64,000 nucleotides of DNA from contig NZ_LT629775.1 of assembly GCF_900105395.1 (NCBI RefSeq), positions 4,300,001 through 4,364,000 of the forward strand. The letters are read 5' to 3'. Positions 10,216 to 19,189 of the stretch are shown here, one piece after another. The first letter of the stretch is position 1. Every line of letters begins with the position of its first letter. The DNA is from Streptomyces sp. TLI_053. Its GTDB lineage: Bacteria > Actinomycetota > Actinomycetes > Streptomycetales > Streptomycetaceae. The position numbers and the translations under genes are program-made. The notes under the pieces are model-generated. The model did no database searches. It had not been told where the DNA came from and saw only the letters and a program-made list of their open reading frames with translations.

Positions 10216-11151
10216 CTACTCCCCCGCCGTCACCGCCGCGCCCGGCACCGGCCCGTACGTGGCGTGCGCGGCGCGGCAGCTGCCGGAGGCCCGCAGCGCG
10301 GCCGCGACGGCCTCGGCGCCGTCGGCGTCCTTGGCCAGGAAGGCGCAGGTCGGCCCGGAGCCGGAGACCAGGGCGCCGATCGCGCCGGCCTCGGTGCCCG
10401 CCCGCAGGGTGGCGGCGAGGGCGGGGCGCAGCGACAGGGCGGCCGGCTGGAGGTCGTTGGCCAGCGCGGTGGCCAGGGCGACGGCGTCGCCGTCGGCGAG
10501 GGCCGCGAGCAGCGCCGGGTCGGCGTCGGGGGTGACCACCTCGGTGTCGCTGGAGCCGGTGCCCGCCTCCTCGCGCAGGCGGTCGCACTCGCGGAAGACC
10601 GCGGGCGTCGACAGGCCGCCGTCGGCGACCGCGAAGACCCAGTGGTAGGTGCCGGCGACGGGCAGCGGCTCCAGGATCTCGCCCCGGCCGCGGCCCAGGG
10701 CGACGCCGCCGACCAGGGCGAACGGCACGTCCGAGCCGAGTTCGGCGGCGAGCTCCAGCAGCACCCCGACGGGTGTGCCGAGCCCCCACAGGGCGTCGCA
10801 GGCGACCAGCGCGGCCGCGCCGTCCGCGCTGCCGCCGGCCATGCCGCCGGCCACCGGGATGGCCTTGGCGATGTGCAGGTGCACATCGGGGGCGGCGAGG
10901 CCGTGGTGGGCGGCGAGCAGCCGGGCGGCGCGGGCCGCGAGATTGCTGTCGTCCAGCGGCACGGCGTCGGCGTCCGGCCCGGTGCAGCTGAGGGTGACAC
11001 CCGTGCCGGGTTCGCCGGCCGTCGCGGTCACCTCGTCGCCGAGGGCGACCGCGAAGAAGACGTTGGCCAGGTCGTGGAAGCCGTCGGCGCGCAGGCCGCC
11101 GACCCCGAGCTGGACGTTGACCTTGGCGGGCACGCGTACCGTGACGGTCAC
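10216..11151 (-). CDS. ispE: 4-diphosphocytidyl-2-C-methyl-D-erythritol kinase
   Basis: 311 residues, normal for IspE. This GHMP kinase phosphorylates the 2-hydroxyl of CDP-ME in the cytosolic methylerythritol phosphate pathway to isoprenoids. The N-terminal PAKVNVQL motif and the glycine-rich ATP loop PVAGGMAGGSADGAAAL (about 99-115) are intact, as is the late glycine block GSGPTCAF. In the first motif the usual Lys-Ile-Asn-Leu reads KVNVQL, a common actinobacterial form. Start GTG at 11151. It follows rsmA by only 10 nt, so the two are probably co-transcribed; the tatD-rsmA-ispE order is conserved across actinobacteria. Confidence 0.96.
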   Translation of the reverse strand: MTVTVRVPAKVNVQLGVGGLRADGFHDLANVFFAVALGDEVTATAGEPGTGVTLSCTGPDADAVPLDDSNLAARAARLLAAHHGLAAPDVHLHIAKAIPVAGGMAGGSADGAAALVACDALWGLGTPVGVLLELAAELGSDVPFALVGGVALGRGRGEILEPLPVAGTYHWVFAVADGGLSTPAVFRECDRLREEAGTGSSDTEVVTPDADPALLAALADGDAVALATALANDLQPAALSLRPALAATLRAGTEAGAIGALVSGSGPTCAFLAKDADGAEAVAAALRASGSCRAAHATYGPVPGAAVTAGE

Positions 11152-11161
11152 TGGGAAACCC

Positions 11162-12031
11162 TTACTCCGGCTTGTGCTCGGCGATGGCGGCGAACTGCTC
11201 GACGGTGAGCATCTCGCCGCGCAGCTTGTGGTCGATGCCGGCGGCGGCGAGCGCCTGCTCGGCCCCGGCGGCGGAGCCGGCCCAGCCGGCCAGCGCGGCC
11301 CGCAGGGTCTTGCGGCGCTGGGCGAACGCGGCGTCGACGACCGCGAACACCTCCTCGCGGCTCGCGGTGGTGCTCGGCGGGTCGTGGCGGACCAGCGAGA
11401 CCAGCCCGGAGTCGACGTTGGGGGCGGGCCAGAAGACGTTGCGGCCGATCGCTCCGGCGCGCTTCACCTCGGCGTACCAGTTGGCCTTGACCGAGGGGAC
11501 GCCGTAGACCTTGTTGCCCGGCTTGGCGGCGAGCCGGTCGGCGACCTCGCTCTGCACCATGACCAGGGTCCGCTCGATGGTGGGGAAGGTGGCGAGCATG
11601 TGCAGCAGCACCGGCACGGCCACGTTGTACGGCAGGTTGGCGACCAGCGCGGTCGGCGCCGGGCCGGGCAGCTCGGTGACCAGCATGGCGTCGCTGAACA
11701 CCAGGTCGAAGGAGTCGGCCTTGCCGGGCATCCGGGCGGCGACGGTGTCCGGGAGGTGCCGGGCGAGCACCGGGTCGATCTCGACCGCGGTGACGTGCCG
11801 GGCGACCTCCAGCAGGGCGAGGGTCAGCGACCCGAGCCCGGGCCCGACCTCGACCACCGTGTCCTCGCCGGTCACCTCCGCGGCCCGGACGATCCGCCGC
11901 ACGGTGTTGCCGTCGATGACGAAGTTCTGCCCGCGCTGCTTGGTCGGCTTCACGCCGAACGCTTCCGCGAGCGCCCGGATGTCCGCGGCGCCGAGCAGAT
12001 TGTTGTCAGAGGTGGGGTCGGTGGTGCTCAC
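11162..12031 (-). CDS. rsmA: 16S rRNA (adenine1518-N6/adenine1519-N6)-dimethyltransferase
   Basis: 289 residues. RsmA (KsgA) dimethylates two adjacent adenosines in the helix 45 loop of 16S rRNA, a late 30S maturation step; its loss gives kasugamycin resistance. The sequence has the family N-terminus KQRGQNFVID, the SAM-binding VVEVGPGLGSLT, and the catalytic NLPYNVA (NLPY motif). GTG at 12031 was chosen because it is the last start before the conserved domain; the reading frame remains open upstream into the Uma2 gene. It is separated from that gene by 28 bp and sits 10 bp before ispE. Confidence 0.96.
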   Translation of the reverse strand: MSTTDPTSDNNLLGAADIRALAEAFGVKPTKQRGQNFVIDGNTVRRIVRAAEVTGEDTVVEVGPGLGSLTLALLEVARHVTAVEIDPVLARHLPDTVAARMPGKADSFDLVFSDAMLVTELPGPAPTALVANLPYNVAVPVLLHMLATFPTIERTLVMVQSEVADRLAAKPGNKVYGVPSVKANWYAEVKRAGAIGRNVFWPAPNVDSGLVSLVRHDPPSTTASREEVFAVVDAAFAQRRKTLRAALAGWAGSAAGAEQALAAAGIDHKLRGEMLTVEQFAAIAEHKPE

Positions 12032-12059
12032 CCGCCAAGGATACGGGCGCGCCGCCCCC

Positions 12060-12635
12060 TCACAGCTCGACGACCGCCGCGAGGTCGATCTCCACGGGGT
12101 ACGGCACCGACGTCCGCAGCACGCCCTCGTGCTGGGCGACGGGCAGGTAGACACCCTTCTCCTCGTCCCGGTGGAACTCGTGCACGATCGGCAGGTTGTC
12201 GATTCCGCGCTCGACCCGCCAGTAGTAGGGGATGCCCTTGTCGGCGTACTGCCCGGGCTTGCGGAAGCGGTCCGCAACCTGGGATCCGGGCGAGACCACC
12301 TCGACGGCCAGCGCAACCGACTCCGGTGGGATGCACTCCAGCTCGAAGAAGTCGAGGCCGGTCCTGTCGATGACCACAACATCAGGTTTGGCAGTGTTGT
12401 ACTCGTCAAGCAGCACGCACCGCTCGACGTTCACGACGTGTGGCGCGGTGCGCACACCGGACAACGCGATCAGCAGCTGATCGCGCACCTGGTCATGCCA
12501 CCACTTCGTCATCCCCCGAACCACGACGGCTCCGTCCACCAGTTCCCAGTCGACAGGCAGATCGAGTTCCCTGACCTGCTCGTACGTCCAGCCCTGGGAC
12601 GGCGGGTACATCCAGTCGATCGGCATGGCGGTCAT
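12060..12635 (-). CDS. Uma2 family (DUF820) endonuclease-fold protein
   Basis: 191 residues. Uma2/DUF820 proteins have a PD-(D/E)XK nuclease-like fold and are abundant, multi-copy and of unknown biological role. Seen here are the family features KPDVVVID, then LAVEVVSPGS (candidate metal ligands D and E) and the following YWRVE strand. The ATG at 12635 is preferred over 12659 because GGGAGG lies 5 nt upstream. Base composition is visibly lower in G+C than the neighbours, with codons such as ACA, GTA and TCA, suggesting acquisition. It sits between tatD and rsmA, where many actinobacteria carry an rpfB-type gene. Confidence 0.85.
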   Translation of the reverse strand: MTAMPIDWMYPPSQGWTYEQVRELDLPVDWELVDGAVVVRGMTKWWHDQVRDQLLIALSGVRTAPHVVNVERCVLLDEYNTAKPDVVVIDRTGLDFFELECIPPESVALAVEVVSPGSQVADRFRKPGQYADKGIPYYWRVERGIDNLPIVHEFHRDEEKGVYLPVAQHEGVLRTSVPYPVEIDLAAVVEL

Positions 12636-12729
12636 GGCCACCTCCCTCACTGCACTCATGCTAGCCAGCCTAGGAAGCCACCAGGAGTGCCGAATCGTTC
12701 CTTCGGAACCCGACTTTCGTTCGATCGGA

Positions 12730-13608
12730 TCAGTACCCGAAGGCCCGCGCCGTGTTCGCCGCGATCGCCGTGGCGAGCTCGTCCTCGTGCAGGCCCAGGG
12801 TGTCCGCCATCGAGCGCACCGTGACCGGGATCAGGTACGGCGCGTTGGGCCGGCCGCGGTAGGGGTGCGGGGTGAGGAAGGGGGCGTCGGTCTCGACCAG
12901 GACCCGGTCCAGCGGGGTCGCCGCCAGGGCGTCCCGCAGCGGCTGGTTGGCCTTGAAGGTGACCGGCCCGGCGAAGGAGAGGTACCAGCCGTGCTCGGCG
13001 CAGACCTTGGCCATCTCCGCGTCGCCGGAGTAGCAGTGGAAGACGGTCCGCTCGGGCGCGCCCTCCTCCAGCAGGACGGCGATGACGTCCTCGTGGGCGT
13101 CCCGGTCGTGGATCACCAGGGCCTTGCCGTGCCGCTTGGCCATCGCGATGTGGCGGCGGAACGACTCCTTCTGGATCTCCACACCCTCCGGACCGGTGCG
13201 GAAGTAGTCCAGGCCGGTCTCGCCGACCGCGCGGACGTGCGGCAGCGCCGCGAGCGCGTCGATCTCGGCGAGCGCCGCGTCGAGCGCGGCCTGCCCGCCC
13301 GGCTCGCGCCGCTGCCCGGACCAGCCGTCGGGGTCGCCGAGGAAGATCCTCGGCGCCTCGTTGGGGTGCAGGGCGACGGCGGCGTGCACCTGCTCGAACC
13401 GGGCCGCCAGTTCGGCGGCCCAGCGCGAGCCCGGCACGTCGCAGCCGACCTGGACGACGGTGGTCACCCCGACCGAGGCGGCCTTGGCGAGGCCCTCCTC
13501 GGGGGTGCCGGACTGCATGTCCAGATGGGTGTGCGAGTCCGCCACCGCCACCGCCAGCGGAGCCGGCAGCGGCGGCGGGGTGGAACGCTCGTCGTCCTTC
13601 TTCGGCAT
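12730..13608 (-). CDS. tatD: TatD-family metal-dependent hydrolase (DNase)
   Basis: 292 residues. TatD proteins are cytosolic TIM-barrel metallo-hydrolases with 3'-5' exonuclease activity linked to DNA repair. Visible metal-site motifs are SHTHLD, VGETGLDY, VIHDRDAHED, HCYSG and ETDAPFLTP, all intact. The ATG at 13608 follows GGAGGAGG. About 20 extra Ser/Pro-rich residues precede the barrel. It lies 32 bp after metG on the same strand, matching the metG-tatD order of mycobacteria (Rv1007c/Rv1008), so co-transcription is likely. Confidence 0.93.
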   Translation of the reverse strand: MPKKDDERSTPPPLPAPLAVAVADSHTHLDMQSGTPEEGLAKAASVGVTTVVQVGCDVPGSRWAAELAARFEQVHAAVALHPNEAPRIFLGDPDGWSGQRREPGGQAALDAALAEIDALAALPHVRAVGETGLDYFRTGPEGVEIQKESFRRHIAMAKRHGKALVIHDRDAHEDVIAVLLEEGAPERTVFHCYSGDAEMAKVCAEHGWYLSFAGPVTFKANQPLRDALAATPLDRVLVETDAPFLTPHPYRGRPNAPYLIPVTVRSMADTLGLHEDELATAIAANTARAFGY

Positions 13609-13640
13609 CGGTCGTCCTCCTCCGGCCCCGGGGTCGGCCC

Positions 13641-15260
13641 CTAGGCGGCCGGCTTCTCCTCGAGTCGCGGGAACAGGATCTCGCCCTTGGTGACGGTGGC
13701 GCCGACCGGCAGCAGGCCCCACTGCGCCGCCTGCGCGACGGTCTGGCCCGCGAGCGCGCCCAGGCCCTCGGCGGCGCCCAGCGACTCCCACAGCTTCTCG
13801 GCGGTGGCCGGCATGACGGGGTTGAGCAGCACCGCGGTGGCCCGCAGCGACTCGGCCGCCGTGTAGAGGATGGTGGCCAGCCGGTCCCGGCCCTCGGCCG
13901 AGTCGTCCTTGGCGACCTTCCACGGCTCCTGCTCGGTGAGGTAGCCGTTGACCTGCTTGACGAACTCGAAGATCGCCGCGAGGCCCCCGGCGAAGTCCAG
14001 CTCCTCGCCGATCTTCCGGTCCGCGGTCGCGACCGCGGCCGCCAGGCCCTCGGCGACGGCCTGCTCGGCGGCGCCCGGCGCCGCCGCGGCCGGCAGCACG
14101 CCGTCGAAGTACTTGCCGACCATGGCCGCCACCCGGGAGGCGAGGTTGCCGAAGTCGTTCGCCAGCTCGGAGGTGTACCGGGCGGTGAAGTCCTCCCAGG
14201 AGAACGAGCCGTCGGTGCCGAACGGGATCGCCCGCAGGAAGTAGTAGCGGTAGGCGTCCACGCCGAAGTGCGAGGTCAGATCGGTGGGCGCGATGCCGGT
14301 CAGGTTGGACTTGGACATCTTCTCGCCGCCGACCATCAGCCAGCCGTTGGCGACGACCCGCTTCGGCAGCGGCAGCCCCGCGGCCATCAGCATCGCGGGC
14401 CAGATCACCGCGTGGAAGCGCAGGATGTCCTTGCCGACCAGGTGCACCGAGGCCGGCCACAGCTCGGCGAACCGCTCCGGGTCGGCGCCGTAGCCGGCCG
14501 CGGTGATGTAGTTCTGCAGCGCGTCCACCCACACGTACAGGACGTGCTTGTCGTCCCAGGGCAGCGGGACGCCCCAGTCGAAGGTGGAGCGGGAGATGGA
14601 GAGGTCCTGCAGGCCCTGCTCGACGAAGCGCAGCACCTCGTTGCGGGCCGTCTCGGGGGCGATGAAGCCGGGGTTCTCGGCGTAGAACTCCAGCAGCTTC
14701 GGGCCGTACGCGGAGAGGCGGAAGAAGTAGTTCTCCTCCTCCAGCCACTCGACCGGCTTCTTGTGGATCGGGCAGAGCTTCTCGCCCTCGGTGGCACCGT
14801 CGAGCAGTTCGGCGGGGAGCTTGTACTCCTCGCAGCCGACGCAGTACGGGCCGGAGTAACCGCCCTTGTAGATCTCGCCCTTGTCGTACAGGTCCTGGAC
14901 GAACTCCTGCACCCGGGCGGTGTGGCGCTCCTGGGTGGTGCGGACGAAGTCGTCGTTGGCGATCTCCAGGTGCTGCCAGAGCGGCTTCCAGGCCTCCTCG
15001 ACCAGCTTGTCGCACCACTCCTGCGGGGTGACGCCGTTGGCCTCCGCGGTGCGCAGGATCTTCTGACCGTGCTCGTCGGTGCCGGTCAGGTACCACACCC
15101 GCTCGCCGCGCTGGCGGTGCCAGCGGGTCAGCACGTCGCCCGCCACGGTGGTGTACGCGTGGCCCAGGTGGGGGCGATCGTTGACGTAGTAGATCGGGGT
15201 GGTGACGTAGTACGCGGGAGTGGTGCCCCCGGTGGTGCTGTGGTCTGCAGTGGCCGCCAT
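13641..15260 (-). CDS. metG: Methionyl-tRNA synthetase
   Basis: 539 residues. This class I synthetase charges tRNA-Met. The HIGH box appears as HLGHAY near the N-terminus, the zinc-knuckle region contains CVGCEE and LCPIHKK, and the KMSKS loop is intact (GGEKMSKSN). The anticodon-binding helical domain follows. It lacks the C-terminal EMAP-like tRNA-binding domain, as is common for the shorter actinobacterial enzymes. ATG 15260 was chosen over an upstream TTG at 15269. tatD is immediately downstream. Confidence 0.97.
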   Translation of the reverse strand: MAATADHSTTGGTTPAYYVTTPIYYVNDRPHLGHAYTTVAGDVLTRWHRQRGERVWYLTGTDEHGQKILRTAEANGVTPQEWCDKLVEEAWKPLWQHLEIANDDFVRTTQERHTARVQEFVQDLYDKGEIYKGGYSGPYCVGCEEYKLPAELLDGATEGEKLCPIHKKPVEWLEEENYFFRLSAYGPKLLEFYAENPGFIAPETARNEVLRFVEQGLQDLSISRSTFDWGVPLPWDDKHVLYVWVDALQNYITAAGYGADPERFAELWPASVHLVGKDILRFHAVIWPAMLMAAGLPLPKRVVANGWLMVGGEKMSKSNLTGIAPTDLTSHFGVDAYRYYFLRAIPFGTDGSFSWEDFTARYTSELANDFGNLASRVAAMVGKYFDGVLPAAAAPGAAEQAVAEGLAAAVATADRKIGEELDFAGGLAAIFEFVKQVNGYLTEQEPWKVAKDDSAEGRDRLATILYTAAESLRATAVLLNPVMPATAEKLWESLGAAEGLGALAGQTVAQAAQWGLLPVGATVTKGEILFPRLEEKPAA

Positions 15261-15312
15261 GGTCGGCAAGCTTAGTCGGGCCCGGGTACGGGCCCGACCG
15301 CCGCTGCCACCG

Positions 15313-15762
15313 TCAGCCCCGCATCCGCGCCCAGAACCGCGCCCAGCGCCCGCCCGAGGGGGCGGTGCGGACCGGCCGCGCCGCGTCGGCGGGCAGGGCC
15401 GGCTCGGCGTGCGACGAGTACCCGGGGGCGTGCTGCCACGGCTGGTCCTGCCCGGCCACCCGGCCCTCGCGCATGATCCGGACGGTGTGGCCGCCGCAGC
15501 CCGGGCAGGCCGGCTTGAGCAGCGGCGACGGCACCCGGACTCCGTTGGCGTGGTACTCGAACACGACGCGCCCGTCCCGGGCCACGTGGTGCTCGATGTC
15601 GTACGCCTGCTCCCAGCCGTACCCGCAGCTCAGGCACACGAAGGAGTAGGCCTCCCGGACGGTCTCGACGGGGGTGTGCGACCGGCCGCTCGGGCCGGCG
15701 CCGCTCGGGCCGGGGTCGCTCAGGGCGTTGCCACCGCGGGGGCTACCGATCGTCTCGCTCAT
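15313..15762 (-). CDS. Zinc-ribbon hypothetical protein
   Basis: 149 residues. After a disordered Ser/Gly/Pro-rich N-terminus, residues 41-95 hold two CXXC pairs (C43/C46 in CLSCGYGW, C86/C89 in CPGCGG), which should bind one zinc. The C-terminal ~50 residues are low-complexity and basic (ARFWARMRG). The ATG at 15762 is supported by GGGAGACGG. It lies upstream of metG on the same strand with a 52-bp gap. I do not recognise a functional family; a nucleic-acid or protein contact role is typical of such ribbons but is not shown here. Confidence 0.7.
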   Translation of the reverse strand: MSETIGSPRGGNALSDPGPSGAGPSGRSHTPVETVREAYSFVCLSCGYGWEQAYDIEHHVARDGRVVFEYHANGVRVPSPLLKPACPGCGGHTVRIMREGRVAGQDQPWQHAPGYSSHAEPALPADAARPVRTAPSGGRWARFWARMRG

Positions 15763-16119
15763 AGCCGTCTCCCAGCGCCCGCCGGGCGCTCGCCCGGCTG
15801 GGTCTTTCCATCCCAGCAAATGCCCGGAACGTCCCGGTCGATGCCCGTCTTGTGAAGACTTGGAGGGGGGTTGGGAAGCCCTATACGAAAGGGTGGGTCC
15901 TGTCCGAAAACCTCGACCGAAGCTTCAGCTCGACGGGCGTTTATCCGGGGCCTTCTCTCCAAGGTACGCGCCCGCAGGCCCGGCGGCACCTCGCCCACGA
16001 ACCGTGCGTACTCGCAGCTCAGACGCCTGTCGAGGCGCTTTCCGACCGTTCCCCGGCCGTTCGACGACCGTTCCCGACCGGATCGCCCGCCGACGCCCCG
16101 GCCGGGGGTGGGCGACCGC
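15763..16119. other. Non-coding gap between the zinc-ribbon gene and rsmI
   Basis: A 357-bp stretch with no credible gene. The half next to 15763 is less G+C-rich and probably carries the minus-strand promoter of the zinc-ribbon gene. The half near 16050 has several CCGTTC repeats downstream of rsmI. No clear terminator hairpin was found. Confidence 0.5.
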
Positions 16120-16980
16120 TCAGCCGGCTCCGCCCGCGGCGGCGTTCTTGGCCGCCACCACCGCGTCGAACACCTCGCGCTTGGGCAGCGAGAGTTCGGC
16201 CGCGATCGCCGCGATCGCCTCCTTGCGCCGCTCCCCCGCCTCCTCCCGCACGGCCACCAGCCGGGCCAGCTCGGCCGGGCCCAGCTCCTTCGGCGCGGCC
16301 GGCGGCGCGCCCGCCACGACCACCGTGATCTCTCCCCTGACCCCCTCGGCCGCCCACGCGGCCAGATCGCCGAGCGGACCGCGCTTGACCTCCTCGTAGG
16401 TCTTGGTCAGCTCCCGGCAGACGGCGGCCGGCCGCTCGGGGCCGAACGCCTCCGCCATCGCGGCGAGCGCCTCCGCGATCCGGTGCGGGGCCTCGAAGAA
16501 CACCATGGTGCGCGGCTCGGCGGCGATCGAGGCCAGCTGCCGGGCGCGGTCGCCGGTCTTGCGGGGCAGGAAGCCCTCGAAGGTGAACCGGTCGACCGGC
16601 AGCCCGGACAGCGCCAGCGCGGTGAGCACCGCGGACGGTCCCGGCACCGCGGTCACCTTGAGGTCCGCGGCCACGGCGGCGGCCACCAGCCGGTAGCCGG
16701 GGTCGGAGACGGACGGCATCCCGGCGTCGGTGACCAGCAGGACGCGGGCCCCGCCGAGCAGCGCCTCGACGAGCTCGGGGGTGCGCCCGACCTCGTTGCC
16801 CTCGAAGTAGGAGACCACCCGCCCGGCCGGGGTCACCCCGAGCGCCTGGGTGAGCCGGCGCAGCCGCCGGGTGTCCTCGGCCGCGATGACGTCCGCCGCG
16901 GCCAGCTCGGTGAGCAGCCTGGGCGGGGCGTCCGCGACGTCGCCGATGGGGGTTCCTGCCAGTACCAGTACTCCTGTCAC
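16120..16980 (-). CDS. rsmI: 16S rRNA (cytidine1402-2'-O)-methyltransferase
   Basis: 286 residues, a tetrapyrrole-methylase-fold enzyme. RsmI 2'-O-methylates C1402 in the decoding centre. Seen are the family N-terminus LVLAGTPIGD, the loop AEDTRR, the SAM-site VTDAGMPSVSDPGYRL and the motif FFEAPHRI. The GTG at 16980 was chosen since GGAAGG lies 9 nt upstream; the in-frame ATG at 16989 would sit directly on that site. It diverges from the protein mannosyltransferase gene across ~100 bp, an arrangement conserved in actinobacteria (Rv1003/Rv1002c). Confidence 0.95.
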   Translation of the reverse strand: MTGVLVLAGTPIGDVADAPPRLLTELAAADVIAAEDTRRLRRLTQALGVTPAGRVVSYFEGNEVGRTPELVEALLGGARVLLVTDAGMPSVSDPGYRLVAAAVAADLKVTAVPGPSAVLTALALSGLPVDRFTFEGFLPRKTGDRARQLASIAAEPRTMVFFEAPHRIAEALAAMAEAFGPERPAAVCRELTKTYEEVKRGPLGDLAAWAAEGVRGEITVVVAGAPPAAPKELGPAELARLVAVREEAGERRKEAIAAIAAELSLPKREVFDAVVAAKNAAAGGAG

Positions 16981-17086
16981 GGACCCCATCCTTCCAGCAA
17001 CCGGCCGCCGGGCGCTTTTGGTGACGATTCGGGCAGCTTCGGAGGGAGCCGTCCCAGCGTCATGACGCACCCCTACCATGTGGCGG

Positions 17087-18997
17087 ATGAACGGCGACAC
17101 GGCGGCGCAGACGCCCACTGGTACAGACCTCACCGCGCGGGGTGGCGTCGGCGGGCCGGTCCTGGCGGACCAGCCGTCGCCCGCCCTGCCGGGCCCGCGC
17201 GACCCGGCCGGCGACGCCGCCGACGGTCCCGGCGGCCCGGACGAGCCCGGCGGCCCCGCCCCCGACTCCCCGGACGGCTCCATACCCGCCCCGCCCCCGC
17301 CGCGCCCCGCCTGGCTGCGCGGCCTGGCCCGGTTCGGCTACGCCCCGGCCCCCGCCGCGACCACGGCCGAGCGCCTGGTCCCGCCGATGCCGGACGGCCC
17401 GGGCGTGACGCCGGAGCGGGTGCCGCCGTCCCCGCTGCTGCTCCGGCTCGGCCTCGCCCTGCCGGCACCGCTGTGGTCCTGGCTCTGCCGCTGGTCCGGC
17501 TGGCTCGGTCCGCTCGCGGTGACGCTGTTCGCCGGCGTGCTGCGGTTCGCCGACCTCGGCTCGCCGAACGCGATCGTCTTCGACGAGACGTACTACGCCA
17601 AGGACGCCTACGCGCTCTGGCACGGCGGCTACGAGATCAGCTGGCCGGACGGCGCCAACGAACAGATCATGTCCGGCGGCCCCGTCCCCTACCGGTCGAA
17701 CCCGTCGTACGTGGTGCACCCGCCGGTCGGCAAGTGGATCATCGGCGCCGGCGAGCAGCTGTTCGGGATGAACCCCTTCGGCTGGCGGTTCGCGGTGGCG
17801 CTGCTCGGCACCCTGTCGGTGCTGATGCTGGCGAGGATCGCCCGCCGGCTGTTCCGCTCGACCCTGCTGGGCTGCGTGGCGGGCCTGCTGCTCGCCGTCG
17901 ACGGCCTGCACTTCGTGATGAGCCGGTCGGCGCTGCTGGACCTGGTGGTGATGTTCTGGATCGTCGCCGCCTTCGGCTTCCTGCTGCTGGACCGCGACCG
18001 CACCCGGGCCCGGATCGCCGCCCGGCTGAGCGCCCTCGGCGACGGCCTCCCGGACGCGGCGACCGCCCACCGGATGAACCTGGGCTGGCGCCCGTACCGG
18101 ATCGCGGCCGGTGTCTGCGTCGGTCTGACCTGCGCGACCAAGTGGAGCGGCCTGTACGTGGCGGCCGCCTTCGGTCTGCTGACGGTGCTGTGGGACGCGG
18201 GCTCGCGCCGGCTGGCCGGGGCCGACCGCCCCTACCGGTGGACCCTGGTCCGGGACGCGGTACCGGCCTTCGTCTCGCTCGTGGTGGTCCCGGTGGCGGT
18301 CTACATCGCCTCCTGGTGGGGCTGGTTCGCCAGCAGCACGGTGCCGAACCAGGGCGGCTACGGCCGGGACTGGGCGGTCGGCCGCTCGACCGACTTCCCG
18401 TGGATCCCGGAGGGTCTGCGGGCGCTCTGGCACTACCACTCGACGGTCTACGACTTCCACACCCATCTGAGCGACCCGCACACCTACCAGTCGAACCCCT
18501 GGAGCTGGCTGGTGCTGGGCCGGCCGGTGTCCTTCTTCTACGAGTCGCCGAAGCAGGGCGCGGCCGGCTGCACGGTGAACGAGTGCGCCCGCGAGGTGCT
18601 CGGCATCGGCACCCCGCTGCTCTGGTGGACCGGTGTGATCGCCCTGGTCTACTGCCTGTGGCGGTGGGCGGCCCGGCGCGACTGGCGGGCCGGCGCGGTG
18701 CTCTGCGGCCTGGCCGCCGGCTACCTGCCCTGGTTCGCCTACCAGCAGCGGACGATCTTCCTGTTCTACGCGGTCTGCTTCGTGCCCTTCCTGGTGCTCG
18801 CGGTGACCATGCTGCTGGGGGCGCTGGTCGGACCCGCCGGGGCCTCCCGGGACCGCCGGATCATCGGCGGCACCGCGGCCGGCCTGGTGGTCCTGCTGAT
18901 CATGTGGAATTTCCTCTTCTTCCACCCCCTGTACACGGGCGAGACGATCCCGATGGAGGACTGGCGCAAGCGGATGTGGTTCAACACCTGGATCTGA
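17087..18997 (+). CDS. pmt: Protein O-mannosyltransferase (GT39)
   Basis: 636 residues. Pmt transfers mannose from polyprenyl-phosphate-mannose to Ser/Thr of exported proteins at the outer face of the plasma membrane, coupled to Sec export. After a ~110-residue Pro/Ala-rich cytoplasmic tail there are about 11 membrane helices. The first extracytoplasmic loop holds the catalytic DE pair (FDETYYAKDAY) and the conserved HPPVGKWIIG. The C-terminal MIR-less layout is typical of actinobacterial Pmt. ATG 17087 is preferred over 17078. In streptomycetes this gene is also needed for infection by phage phiC31. Confidence 0.94.
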   Translation: MNGDTAAQTPTGTDLTARGGVGGPVLADQPSPALPGPRDPAGDAADGPGGPDEPGGPAPDSPDGSIPAPPPPRPAWLRGLARFGYAPAPAATTAERLVPPMPDGPGVTPERVPPSPLLLRLGLALPAPLWSWLCRWSGWLGPLAVTLFAGVLRFADLGSPNAIVFDETYYAKDAYALWHGGYEISWPDGANEQIMSGGPVPYRSNPSYVVHPPVGKWIIGAGEQLFGMNPFGWRFAVALLGTLSVLMLARIARRLFRSTLLGCVAGLLLAVDGLHFVMSRSALLDLVVMFWIVAAFGFLLLDRDRTRARIAARLSALGDGLPDAATAHRMNLGWRPYRIAAGVCVGLTCATKWSGLYVAAAFGLLTVLWDAGSRRLAGADRPYRWTLVRDAVPAFVSLVVVPVAVYIASWWGWFASSTVPNQGGYGRDWAVGRSTDFPWIPEGLRALWHYHSTVYDFHTHLSDPHTYQSNPWSWLVLGRPVSFFYESPKQGAAGCTVNECAREVLGIGTPLLWWTGVIALVYCLWRWAARRDWRAGAVLCGLAAGYLPWFAYQQRTIFLFYAVCFVPFLVLAVTMLLGALVGPAGASRDRRIIGGTAAGLVVLLIMWNFLFFHPLYTGETIPMEDWRKRMWFNTWI

Positions 18998-19189
18998 CGC
19001 CGGGGGCGCGCCGGGGGCGGTGCCGGGCGGCGGAGCGTACCGGAGTGGTGCGCGACACGTACCAGATCCGTCACAAGACCCCGTCCTTTCACCGGGGCAC
19101 GGAGTCAGGCTGCCTAGGGTGGACTCCGAACGCGCATCCGGCCACGTCCGGCTGCGGCCCGACCGCCTGACCCTTGGGGGAACATCACC

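Noticed and set aside
15852..16328. Plus-strand frame in the gap before rsmI
   Set aside because: No ribosome binding site, no recognisable domain, and its end is antisense to rsmI.
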